Source of the DNA: an uncultured Roseobacter sp.
Lineage (GTDB): Bacteria; Pseudomonadota; Alphaproteobacteria; Rhodobacterales; Rhodobacteraceae
Direction: 5' to 3'
Length of the DNA: 64,000 nt
Assembly (NCBI GenBank): GCA_947501635.1
Contig: CANMWT010000001.1
Coordinates: 186,001-250,000 of the forward strand
The notes below the pieces were generated by a model that saw only the letters and a list, made by a program, of their open reading frames with translations, was not told the DNA's origin and made no database searches. This document shows positions 24,274 to 32,840 of this stretch, piece after piece. Made by a program: the position numbers and the translations under genes. Every line of letters begins with the position of its first letter. Position 1 is the first letter of the stretch.

Positions 24274-24654
24274 CTAGTCGGCTTTGGCGACCATCCGGCC
24301 CATGTGGCGTGACCCAAGGATATGGACATGCAGATGCGGCACTTCCTGCACGCCGTGAGCACCAGCATTTGAAATAAGTCGGAACCCGTCGCCGGACGGC
24401 AGATCGACCCCTTCCAGGCGGCAGACTTCGCCAATGGCGCGGGTGTAGTCTATGATTTCAGCGTCTGACGCTTCGGAGGCGAAGTGATCGTAGCTGACAT
24501 AGGCCCCTTTGGGGATCACCAGCACATGTGTCGGTGCTTGGGGGTACAGGTCGCGAAAGGCCAGTGTGTGTTGCGTCTCTAGTACCGTAGTGTTGGGTAT
24601 CTCGCCGCGCAGTATCTTGGCGAAAATGTTCTGGTCGTCATAGGCATAGCTCAT
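24274..24654 (-). CDS. HIT-family nucleotide-binding protein
   Basis: The 126-residue protein starts MSYAYDDQNIFAKILRGEIP and has ALTHVLVIPKG-like segments and the histidine triad HLHVHILGSRHMGRM near the C-terminus. It is of the HinT/PKCI branch, which hydrolyses purine nucleoside phosphoramidates such as AMP-lysine. It is cytoplasmic, of usual length, and convergent with the DUF1523 gene nine bases away. Confidence 0.9.
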   Translation of the reverse strand: MSYAYDDQNIFAKILRGEIPNTTVLETQHTLAFRDLYPQAPTHVLVIPKGAYVSYDHFASEASDAEIIDYTRAIGEVCRLEGVDLPSGDGFRLISNAGAHGVQEVPHLHVHILGSRHMGRMVAKAD

Positions 24655-24681
24655 CTGTCTAGGCTCCGTTGCTGGAAAGCA

Positions 24682-26259
24682 TTAATCTGAGAACAATTGT
24701 TCACTGGTGGCGATTTCCCATGCGGTCGCGGGCGCCACGGAAAGGAAGGCGGACAAGGCCGATGTATTCTCGGCCGGGTCAGCCCCCTCGCGGATACGCG
24801 TCAGATTGTCGAAATCGGCGTCTCTTATACGGTCGCTTTCGAAAACCATGTCGTTGCGGATCGTGGGCAGCAGCCGGTCAAAGGTTTCCGGCGCGGTTTG
24901 CTCGCCCGCCAGCCCGACACGCATCGCGTGACCGACCAGATAGTCGTCGCTGAAAGAACAGTTAACCTCCAGTATCCGGGTCTTGGACCGGTCCGCGGCA
25001 AAATCCTGGAGCAGTTCAATGTTGGAGGGGTCCATACAAACAACCATGCGGTCTGTTTCGTAGTAGTCAAACAGCATCCGCATCAACGCGCGCCGGTGTC
25101 TCGTGCGTTTCTCCAACGAGCTCTGGATGCCCCCCAGATCGGGCAGCGGCGCACTTTCCTCATTGAAAATATACTCGATCGCGGGCAAATTTGTGACCTG
25201 CCGGATGCGTTCCAGAAGACGCTTTGCGACATGCCATTTCTTGCAGACGACGATCATCAGTTCGCGTTCGCGGCCCAAAGTGGATTCCGTTTCCCAGAAC
25301 CGTGCTGCAAAACGGCGGCCGATCCTGCCACGGCCCGTCAGGAATTTGAACAGGCCGGGCCCTTCGTCCGATATGGTGAAGGACACATCCGACGCCGCAT
25401 AGAGTAACCCCAGCCTGCGTTTGAGGTCTGTCGCGTCGGGGCTGATCTTGCGCGCAAACAAGTAATCCTGCCCGACCAGCATGTCGTAGTGGTCATTGTA
25501 AAAGGTCACCGGCATGCCGTAATCGGTGAACATCAGAAACGTCAGCGTCCGGCTTCGGATTTCGCTTTCCGGGATCAGATGCGGTACGATGGTCTGGAAA
25601 AAGGTTTCATCCGGAATCCACGTGGTTGCGAAAAAGCGTTTGATGTCTCGGCGCGCGCGCAGAAACTCAAGCACTTTTTCGACCGTCAGCCGCCGCAGGC
25701 ACCACCACTGGCTGCCGATCCGCATGTGCAGGTCTTTTGGCAGATCCCGTGTGAGCCCCAGTTTTTGCTGAACCGCAAGCGCGCTGTAAAACAACGCCTT
25801 GCGTTTGCGTTCGTTGAAGAAGTGGCGGTAAATCAACCGCTCTTCCTTCATGCCGGTCTTGATCCAGTCGCTTTCAAAGTAGTCGAAGCATTCGATGAAG
25901 TCGGCATCGTGCTGATCGAGATAGTCGTGCGTGTACTCTGCCGTTTTGATCGCCATGCAATCGCCCGACAACATGTAGAAATGCGTGGCGCGCGGGAAGG
26001 CATCGACCGCAGCTTCAAGCGCATACAGAGACGCCTGAACCAGTGACCATTCACCCCACCCGCATTTGATCCGCTTTCTTGAGAAGGTCACATTGGCGTT
26101 GCCGATCAGCGCCTCGCGGATTGCGGCGTAGTCCTCGGGTTTGGCATTCGCATCAAAGTGGATCGCCACACAGTCACCAACGCCGGTCAGCATCTCGGCC
26201 TGCCGAATTATGGCAGCGGGATCTTTGTGGCAAAGAAGGATATAGGCGATTTTGGCCAA
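24682..26259 (-). CDS. GT14-like (core-2/I-branching) glycosyltransferase with DUF5927/5928-type C-terminus
   Basis: The 525-residue protein begins AKIAYILLCHKDPAAIIRQ and has a Branch-type catalytic region: VAIHFDANAK, KCGWGEWSLVQASLYALEAA, THFYMLSGDCMAIKT, and SQWWCLRR with a late IPDETFFQT. These fit beta-1,6-N-acetylglucosaminyltransferase-like family 14 enzymes. About 260 additional residues form an uncharacterised C-terminal domain. It probably adds sugars to a surface glycan or exopolysaccharide. The only plausible start is TTG at 26259: upstream in frame there is a TAA with no ATG or GTG between. It diverges from a sulfotransferase, suggesting joint glycan decoration. Confidence 0.8.
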   Translation of the reverse strand: MAKIAYILLCHKDPAAIIRQAEMLTGVGDCVAIHFDANAKPEDYAAIREALIGNANVTFSRKRIKCGWGEWSLVQASLYALEAAVDAFPRATHFYMLSGDCMAIKTAEYTHDYLDQHDADFIECFDYFESDWIKTGMKEERLIYRHFFNERKRKALFYSALAVQQKLGLTRDLPKDLHMRIGSQWWCLRRLTVEKVLEFLRARRDIKRFFATTWIPDETFFQTIVPHLIPESEIRSRTLTFLMFTDYGMPVTFYNDHYDMLVGQDYLFARKISPDATDLKRRLGLLYAASDVSFTISDEGPGLFKFLTGRGRIGRRFAARFWETESTLGRERELMIVVCKKWHVAKRLLERIRQVTNLPAIEYIFNEESAPLPDLGGIQSSLEKRTRHRRALMRMLFDYYETDRMVVCMDPSNIELLQDFAADRSKTRILEVNCSFSDDYLVGHAMRVGLAGEQTAPETFDRLLPTIRNDMVFESDRIRDADFDNLTRIREGADPAENTSALSAFLSVAPATAWEIATSEQLFSD

Positions 26260-26403
26260 TGTTCTGATGTCTGCTGCTCGAGTTGCGTAATCTTATTATG
26301 TTGATAAGGGTGAAGGCCAATTGAATAAACCGCATTTATTTGCTTTTTTGACCTTCGACCGCCCATGCGACCCGCAAATGCGGAAAACTAGGAGAAGACG
26401 TAT

Positions 26404-27222
26404 ATGGGTTTCCCCGGAACCTGGATGACCGAAAGCGAAAGCATGGTGTATCGCGTGGTCCCCAAATGTGCGTGCTCCACGATTGGCCAGATCATGTACT
26501 ACTCTGATCACGGCGCATTTTTTGATGGCGATATCCATGACGCGCAGGACGGGTTGCACAAATGGGCGCTGGACCACAGCAAGGACCCCATCACCCAGAA
26601 TGTGCTGAATCATCGCTCTTATTCGTTCACTTGCGTGCGCAACCCCTACACACGGATACTCAGTTCATTTTTCGACAAGATTTGCGGTATTCAGCGCAAT
26701 GGCAACCGCTATCGCGGCAACCTTGTGCCGCAACTTGTGCAGAAATACGGGATTGATGTAGGTGGCGCGGACGGAAGCGAGCCGTTTGACCAGATCGCAT
26801 CTTTCCGTCGGTTTCTTCTTTTCGCGCGCGACACCATCAAGTTTCGCAAGCCGATGGATCCCGATATTCACTGGTCTGCCATGTCGGGTCATATCAGTAC
26901 ATTTATCGTGAACGGCGGCACGTACGACAACATCTTCTGGACGGAAAGCTTTAACGACGGCATGCAATCGGTGCTTTCGGAGGTGGAAACCCCGAAAGAG
27001 GTCGTTTTGAAAGACGTGCCAAGGTTCAATGAAAGCGAAGGGCATGGTCCCAAACGCGCACATGAAGTTGCCGATTACTTCGACGATCTGTCGATGCATC
27101 TGGTCTATGAAATCTACAAGCGGGATTTCGATCTGTTCAAATACGATTTCGAAAACCCTGCCAATAAGATGCCGGTCGGAGAGATTGATCTGGACGAGGT
27201 ACATGCAAAGCTTGGCGACTAG
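26404..27222 (+). CDS. Sulfotransferase family 2 protein
   Basis: The 272-residue protein has the 5'-phosphosulfate loop [12 protein letters not shown] (from residue 20) and the 3'-phosphate motif [17 protein letters not shown]. It uses PAPS to sulfate carbohydrates; the family (Sulfotransfer_2) covers chondroitin- and HNK-type enzymes and bacterial surface-glycan modifiers. No signal peptide is visible, so it is cytoplasmic. It is divergent from the GT14-like gene by about 145 bases, consistent with a shared surface-polysaccharide role (inference). Confidence 0.82.
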   Translation: MGFPGTWMTESESMVYRVVPKCACSTIGQIMYYSDHGAFFDGDIHDAQDGLHKWALDHSKDPITQNVLNHRSYSFTCVRNPYTRILSSFFDKICGIQRNGNRYRGNLVPQLVQKYGIDVGGADGSEPFDQIASFRRFLLFARDTIKFRKPMDPDIHWSAMSGHISTFIVNGGTYDNIFWTESFNDGMQSVLSEVETPKEVVLKDVPRFNESEGHGPKRAHEVADYFDDLSMHLVYEIYKRDFDLFKYDFENPANKMPVGEIDLDEVHAKLGD

Positions 27223-27266
27223 CCCATCGCCTTGCACCTTTGGGCCAAACTGCCTACATCCGCGCC

Positions 27267-27755
27267 ATGGCACAGGTAAAATCATCCTCCAAATCGGACC
27301 CAAACTACAAGGTTGTCGCTGAAAACCGCCGCGCGCGGTTTGATTACGCGATCGAGGAAGATGTGGAATGCGGGATCATTCTGGAAGGCTCCGAGGTCAA
27401 ATCCCTGCGCGAAGGTGGAGCTAACATCGCCGAAAGTTACGCGGCGGTCGAAGACGGTGAGCTTTGGCTGGTGAACAGCTATATCGCACCTTACAAGCAG
27501 GCCAAGACATTCCAGCATGAGGAAAGACGCCGGCGCAAGCTGCTCGTAAGCCGAAAACAACTGTCTGACTTCTGGAACGCGACCCAGCGCAAAGGTATGA
27601 CGCTTGTACCGCTTGTGCTCTATTTTAATCATCGAGGCATGGCCAAGATCAAAGTGGGCGTGGCCAAGGGCAAAAAACTTCATGACAAGCGCGAAACAGC
27701 CGCCAAGCGTGACTGGTCGCGTCAGAAATCCCGTTTGATGAAAGATCACGGCTAG
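27267..27755 (+). CDS. smpB: SsrA-binding protein
   Basis: The 162-residue protein reads [39 protein letters not shown] and [20 protein letters not shown], the complete SmpB beta-barrel plus basic tail. It carries tmRNA to stalled ribosomes for trans-translation. The ATG at 27267 fits the family; an upstream frame start at 27240 is unneeded. No tmRNA gene is seen in the window. Confidence 0.96.
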   Translation: MAQVKSSSKSDPNYKVVAENRRARFDYAIEEDVECGIILEGSEVKSLREGGANIAESYAAVEDGELWLVNSYIAPYKQAKTFQHEERRRRKLLVSRKQLSDFWNATQRKGMTLVPLVLYFNHRGMAKIKVGVAKGKKLHDKRETAAKRDWSRQKSRLMKDHG

Positions 27756-27840
27756 CCGGAACGCAGCGACGTTTCGCGGGCTTGCCTGTTCCATCCCGTA
27801 GCGTTAGGCAGAAACTGTTGTCTACCGTGGGGGTGCCGTG

Positions 27841-28695
27841 ATGGCCGATGATCCGAAAACGCTTGTATCGACAAGCTGGCTTGCCGCACATTTGAAGGAT
27901 CCGGATCTGCGTGTTCTGGATGCGTCGTGGTACTTGCCCGAAGCGGGCCGCAATGCCAAAGACGAATACGATGCCGCGCATATCCCGGGCGCACGGTTTT
28001 TCGACATCTCCGATATATCGGACCAGCGGTCTGACTTGCCGCACATGGCGCCTCCGATTGAAAAGTTCATGTCGCGGATGCGGGCCATGGGCGTCGGCGA
28101 CGGGCACCAGATTGTGGTGTACGATGGCGCGGGTCTGCTTTCTGCGGCGCGCGTCTGGTGGCTTTTCAAGCTGATGGGTTTTGAAACAGTTGCGGTGCTG
28201 GACGGCGGCTTTCCCAAATGGCAGGCTGAAGGGCACGAGGTGGAGGACATGCCGCCGATGGTCCGCGACCGGCACATGACCGTCAGGTTTCAGAACCAGC
28301 TTGTTCGGGATGTTACCCAGGTTTCTGCTGCGTCGAAGCTGAAAGACCACGTAATCGTGGATGCTCGTGCGGGAAACCGGTTCAGAGGCGATGCGCCAGA
28401 GCCGCGCGAGGGGCTGCGGGCCGGGCATATCCCGGGTTCCCGCTCGGTGCCCTACACAACGCTTTTGAACGATGACAAGACAATGAAACCCCCACAGGAA
28501 TGCCGCGAGATTTTTGAAGCGGCTGGCGTTGATCTGACCAAGCCGATCATCACTACTTGCGGCTCGGGGATCACGGCGGCCATTCTGGCACTTGCGTTAG
28601 AGCGTATGGGCCATAATCAGTGGTCTCTGTACGACGGATCTTGGGCCGAATGGGGGATGTTCCCCACCGTTCCCGTAGCGACAGGAGAAGCATGA
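27841..28695 (+). CDS. sseA: 3-mercaptopyruvate sulfurtransferase
   Basis: The 284-residue protein has two rhodanese domains: VSTSWLAAHLKDPDLRVLDA at the start and DHVIVDARAGNRFRGDAPEP in the second. The active loop TTCGSGITA (Cys240) is the CGSGVT type of 3-mercaptopyruvate sulfurtransferases, as opposed to the CRKGVT of thiosulfate rhodaneses. It moves sulfur from mercaptopyruvate to thiols or cyanide. GTG at 27838 or ATG at 27841 could start it. Its TGA overlaps the ATGATG of the aminotransferase gene, so the pair is coupled. Confidence 0.9.
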   Translation: MADDPKTLVSTSWLAAHLKDPDLRVLDASWYLPEAGRNAKDEYDAAHIPGARFFDISDISDQRSDLPHMAPPIEKFMSRMRAMGVGDGHQIVVYDGAGLLSAARVWWLFKLMGFETVAVLDGGFPKWQAEGHEVEDMPPMVRDRHMTVRFQNQLVRDVTQVSAASKLKDHVIVDARAGNRFRGDAPEPREGLRAGHIPGSRSVPYTTLLNDDKTMKPPQECREIFEAAGVDLTKPIITTCGSGITAAILALALERMGHNQWSLYDGSWAEWGMFPTVPVATGEA

Positions 28696-29879
28696 TGTTC
28701 GAAGCTCTTCAACCCCGCCCTGCCGACGGTATTCTGAAGCTTATGCAGATGTACCGCGAAGACCCGCGCGACGGAAAGATCGACCTTGGTGTGGGTGTCT
28801 ACAAGGATGCAAACGGCCTGACGCCGGTGATGCGTGCCATCAAAGCAGCCGAGCACAAACTCTGGGAGACGCAGGATACGAAAGTCTACACCGGCTTGGC
28901 CGGTGATCCCGCTTTTGCTGATGCGATGATCGATCTGGTGCTTGGCGATGCTGTGCCGCGCGACACGATTGCCGCGGTGGCAACGCCCGGCGGCACCGGT
29001 GCTGTGCGCCAGTCGTTTGAGTTGATCAAAACGGCACGGCCCGAGGCGCGGGTCTTTGTCTCTGATCCGACATGGCCCAACCATATCTCGATCCTCGGGT
29101 TTCTGGGCATTGAAGTCGCGCGCTACCGCTATTTCGACGAAGACACGCGCGGTGTCGATTTCGAAGGGATGATTTCCGATCTGAAAACCGCCAAGCCGGG
29201 TGACGTGGTCTTGTTGCACGGCTGCTGTCATAACCCGACTGGCGCAAACCTCAACATCACCCAATGGCAAGAGGTCGTGTCGGTGTTGCTGGAAACCGGT
29301 GCGGTGCCGATGATCGACATCGCTTATCAAGGTTTTGGTGACGGATTGCAGGAGGATGCGGCAGCCACGCGGCTGGTGGCGTCTTCGGTTCCTGAATGCC
29401 TGATCGCGGCCAGCTGTTCCAAGAATTTTGGTATCTACCGCGAGCGCACGGGCCTGCTTATGGCGATCAGTCAGAATGCTGCGGCGCGCAAGCTGCATCA
29501 GGACACGCTGAACTTTCTCAACCGTCAGAACTACAGCTTCCCGCCGGATCACGGCGCGCGGCTGGTCACGATGATCCTGACCGACGACACGCTGCGCGCG
29601 GACTGGCAGGCGGAACTGGAAGAGGTGCGGCTGAGCATGCTGAACCTGCGCCAGCAATTGGCGGATGAGTTGCAGCAACTCTCGGGCTCGGACCGCTTTG
29701 GGTTTCTGGCGCAGCACCGCGGTATGTTTTCCTTGCTTGGAACAAGTGCTGACAAGGTAGACGCCATGCGTGAGAAAAACGGAATCTATATGGTCGCGGA
29801 CAGCCGGATGAACATCGCGGGTCTGAATGCACAGACGATCCCGGTGCTGGCCAGGGCGATTGTGGATGCGGGTATCTAG
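28695..29879 (+). CDS. Aromatic-amino-acid/aspartate aminotransferase
   Basis: The 394-residue fold-type I aminotransferase begins MFEALQPRPADGILKLMQMY and has DLGVGVYKDANG, VATPGGTGAVRQSFELIK, LLHGCCHNPTGANL, MIDIAYQGFGDGL and SCSKNFGIYRERTGLL (PLP Lys). This is the TyrB/AspC branch that swaps amino groups between aromatic amino acids or aspartate and 2-oxoglutarate. AGGAG lies seven bases before this ATG; an ATG three bases earlier overlaps the sulfurtransferase stop. Substrate preference cannot be fixed, hence no symbol. Confidence 0.93.
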   Translation: MFEALQPRPADGILKLMQMYREDPRDGKIDLGVGVYKDANGLTPVMRAIKAAEHKLWETQDTKVYTGLAGDPAFADAMIDLVLGDAVPRDTIAAVATPGGTGAVRQSFELIKTARPEARVFVSDPTWPNHISILGFLGIEVARYRYFDEDTRGVDFEGMISDLKTAKPGDVVLLHGCCHNPTGANLNITQWQEVVSVLLETGAVPMIDIAYQGFGDGLQEDAAATRLVASSVPECLIAASCSKNFGIYRERTGLLMAISQNAAARKLHQDTLNFLNRQNYSFPPDHGARLVTMILTDDTLRADWQAELEEVRLSMLNLRQQLADELQQLSGSDRFGFLAQHRGMFSLLGTSADKVDAMREKNGIYMVADSRMNIAGLNAQTIPVLARAIVDAGI

Positions 29880-29897
29880 CCGTCGAGGCAAGGCGTG

Positions 29898-30722
29898 CTA
29901 TTTCCGCGCGAGCACAACCACATAGTTGCCCAGATAGGCCGAGGCATTCGGGAACCTGCCGTCACATCGGTCAAAAAAGGACCAGATAACGCGCCCTGCG
30001 CCCGAGTACTCCGTCACGTTTTGGTTAAAGTGTGTGGAGGCAAAGCTGTGATTAACGATCCTGAGGTCAGAACAGGCTCTGAGCTGTCGTTTGTACCAGC
30101 TAAGCTTAGCGGGATTGTAGGGAATGGGCGAGGGACCTTTGAGCTTTCTGGCCATCTTGTTCAGCCCCGGGGTATCGGCGACAATCCGGATCACCGCGCG
30201 CGCCGGAAAGAAAAGCGGTCGCGGGTTGGCTGTTGTCAGCACAAGGCTGCCGCCGGGGCGTAACACGCGCACCATTTCAGCCAGCGCGGCTGCCTGAGCG
30301 TGCCGATCCAGAATGTGGTACAGCATATGTGCGGAATAGACGGTATCAAAGGTATTGTCTTCAAAGGGCAGGGCGACCGCGTCTGCGTTCACAAAGCGCG
30401 CCTTTTCTCCAGCGTCTGCAAACTTCTGGCGTGCGATGTCCAGACCTTGAGTGGAAAAATCCGTTCCGGTGTAAGTGTCAAAAAGGTCGAGTATGCGGCG
30501 TTCGGGTGACCCTCCGCACCCGACTTCGAGTACTTCACCGCTCGGAGGGGATGACATGTAGTCCTTGATCCGTGACCAGCTTCGTTCATAGATCGCGCGG
30601 CGGCGTGGCCCTTCTTCTTTTACCCCAAAAAGATGGCCGTCGACCGTGTTGCCGTCTTCCAGCTTGCGCCAGCCTTCGCTGTCGTAGAATGACTTGGTCT
30701 CTGGCGTACCTTCGGGTGCCAT
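29898..30722 (-). CDS. Class I SAM-dependent methyltransferase
   Basis: The 274-residue protein has motif I VLEVGCGGSPERRIL, YTGTDFSTQGLDIAR, ADAVALPFEDNTFDTVYS and RVLRPGGSLVLTTANP, the Methyltransf_11 (UbiE-like) pattern. The substrate is unknown; the C-terminal region with an FPARAVIRIV stretch may contact membranes. It is convergent with the aminotransferase and isolated from an obvious pathway. Confidence 0.85.
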   Translation of the reverse strand: MAPEGTPETKSFYDSEGWRKLEDGNTVDGHLFGVKEEGPRRRAIYERSWSRIKDYMSSPPSGEVLEVGCGGSPERRILDLFDTYTGTDFSTQGLDIARQKFADAGEKARFVNADAVALPFEDNTFDTVYSAHMLYHILDRHAQAAALAEMVRVLRPGGSLVLTTANPRPLFFPARAVIRIVADTPGLNKMARKLKGPSPIPYNPAKLSWYKRQLRACSDLRIVNHSFASTHFNQNVTEYSGAGRVIWSFFDRCDGRFPNASAYLGNYVVVLARK

Positions 30723-30862
30723 CCGCTAAAAATCTCCCGTTTATCGCGCAAAATACTGGTGTTGGGGGCGCGTATTAAAATTGCATCAAACGCTACCTGC
30801 CGCCACGGCATCGCACAACACATTTCGCCAATGCATGACCCGCAGGCGCGACTGACGAAAAA

Positions 30863-30886
30863 ACCCGGGCGCTTTCACGCCCGGGT
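30863..30886 (-). terminator. Intrinsic terminator after amtB
   Basis: ACCCGGGCG (30863-30871) and CGCCCGGGT (30878-30886) make a 9-bp stem around six bases. On the minus strand the stem runs straight into TTTTTT. It is 28 bases past the amtB stop. Confidence 0.85.
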
Positions 30887-30913
30887 CAGTATCACCCCAA
30901 TGGGAGGAAGGGG

Positions 30914-32218
30914 TTAGCCTTTTGCGAACTCGGGGTACGCTTCCATACCCAGCTCGGATGTGTCGAGACCGTTGATCTCGTCCTCTTCGCTTACACGGAT
31001 GCCCATGGTCGCTTTGAGGATGAACCAGACGATCAGCGATGCGACGAAGGTAAAGACACCGTATGCCACGATACCCGTCAGCTGTGTCATCAGGCTTGCG
31101 TCGCCGTAGAAGATCACCGCAATTGTGCCCCAGATGCCTGCGAACAGGTGGACAGGGATCGCACCAACCACGTCGTCGATTTTGAACTTGTCGAGCATTG
31201 GTACGGTGAGAACCACGATGATACCACCGACTGCACCGATCCAGAGCGCACCAAACAGTGTCGGGGCCAGCGGTTCAGCTGTGATGGAAACAAGACCGGC
31301 CAGCGCGCCGTTCAGCACCATCGTGAGGTCAGGTTTCTTATACATGACGTTGCTGAGGATCAGCGCTGTCACAGCACCCGCAGCGGCTGCCATGTTGGTG
31401 TTGGCGAAGATACGCGATACGTCGGATACGTCGCCCACAGTGCCCATAGCAAGCTGTGAGCCGCCGTTGAAGCCAAACCAGCCGAGCCACAGGATGAATG
31501 TACCCAGTGTGGCCAGCGCAAGGTTGGAGCCGGGCATTGGATTGACTTTGCCGTCCTTGTACTTGCCCAGACGTGGACCAAGCACGATGGCGCCTGCCAG
31601 AGCGGCCCAGCCACCCACGGAGTGCACAACGGTAGAGCCCGCGAAGTCAGAGAAGCCTGCTTCGGACAACCAGCCGCCGCCCCACTGCCAGGAACCGGAG
31701 ATCGGGTACATGAAGCCGGTGAGTACGATCACGAAGATCAGGAAGGGCCACAGTTTAATACGCTCGGCCAGTGCGCCGGAAACGATCGATGCTGTCGCCG
31801 CAACGAAAACAAGCTGGAAGAAGAAGTCCGAACCCACGGACGCATAGTCAAGTGCAGCGTCTGCTGCCGCAACACCGACCGGGTCCAGTACCGTCTGGCC
31901 GCCAATGGCAAAGTAGCCATTGAAATCGCCGGGATACATCGTGTTGAAACCCACCAGCCAGTACATGATGGCCGCGATCGAGAAGAGTGCGATGTTCTTG
32001 GTCATTTGCATCGTTACGTTCTTGGAACGAACGAGGCCGCCTTCGAGCATTGCAAAACCAGCTGCCATGAAGAAAACGAGGAAACCTGCCATACAGAACA
32101 GCAAGGTCGTCATGATGTACGGGCCAATCTCGTCGAAGCCCGGCGCGTCTTGCGCGAACGCCAGCGACGGCAGCGAAATCAACGCTGCTGCAGTGGCGAG
32201 TGTCTTGAAGTTTGTCAT
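30914..32218 (-). CDS. amtB: Ammonium transporter
   Basis: The 434-residue protein has an N-terminal signal-like segment ([18 protein letters not shown]) and about eleven helices. Family signatures include [52 protein letters not shown] and GLVSITAEP; His in [13 protein letters not shown] is one of the twin pore His. It imports ammonium and is blocked by GlnK binding. It follows glnK closely on the minus strand, the standard nitrogen-control pair. A strong terminator ends it. Confidence 0.96.
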   Translation of the reverse strand: [434 protein letters not shown]

Positions 32219-32244
32219 AATCTTATCCCTAGGTTTCCGCGTCT

Positions 32245-32703
<459 letters not shown>

Positions 32704-32840
32704 TTAAAAAATGTGCAAAAAATGATATATGATTAATAAATAGGCAAATAATAGATGTGCTGAACCGGATGTAGCGGCTCAACAATGATGGCAAAGACGG
32801 TTAAACTGCCGAAAACAACGATGGGCCGGGCAGGTTCTTT

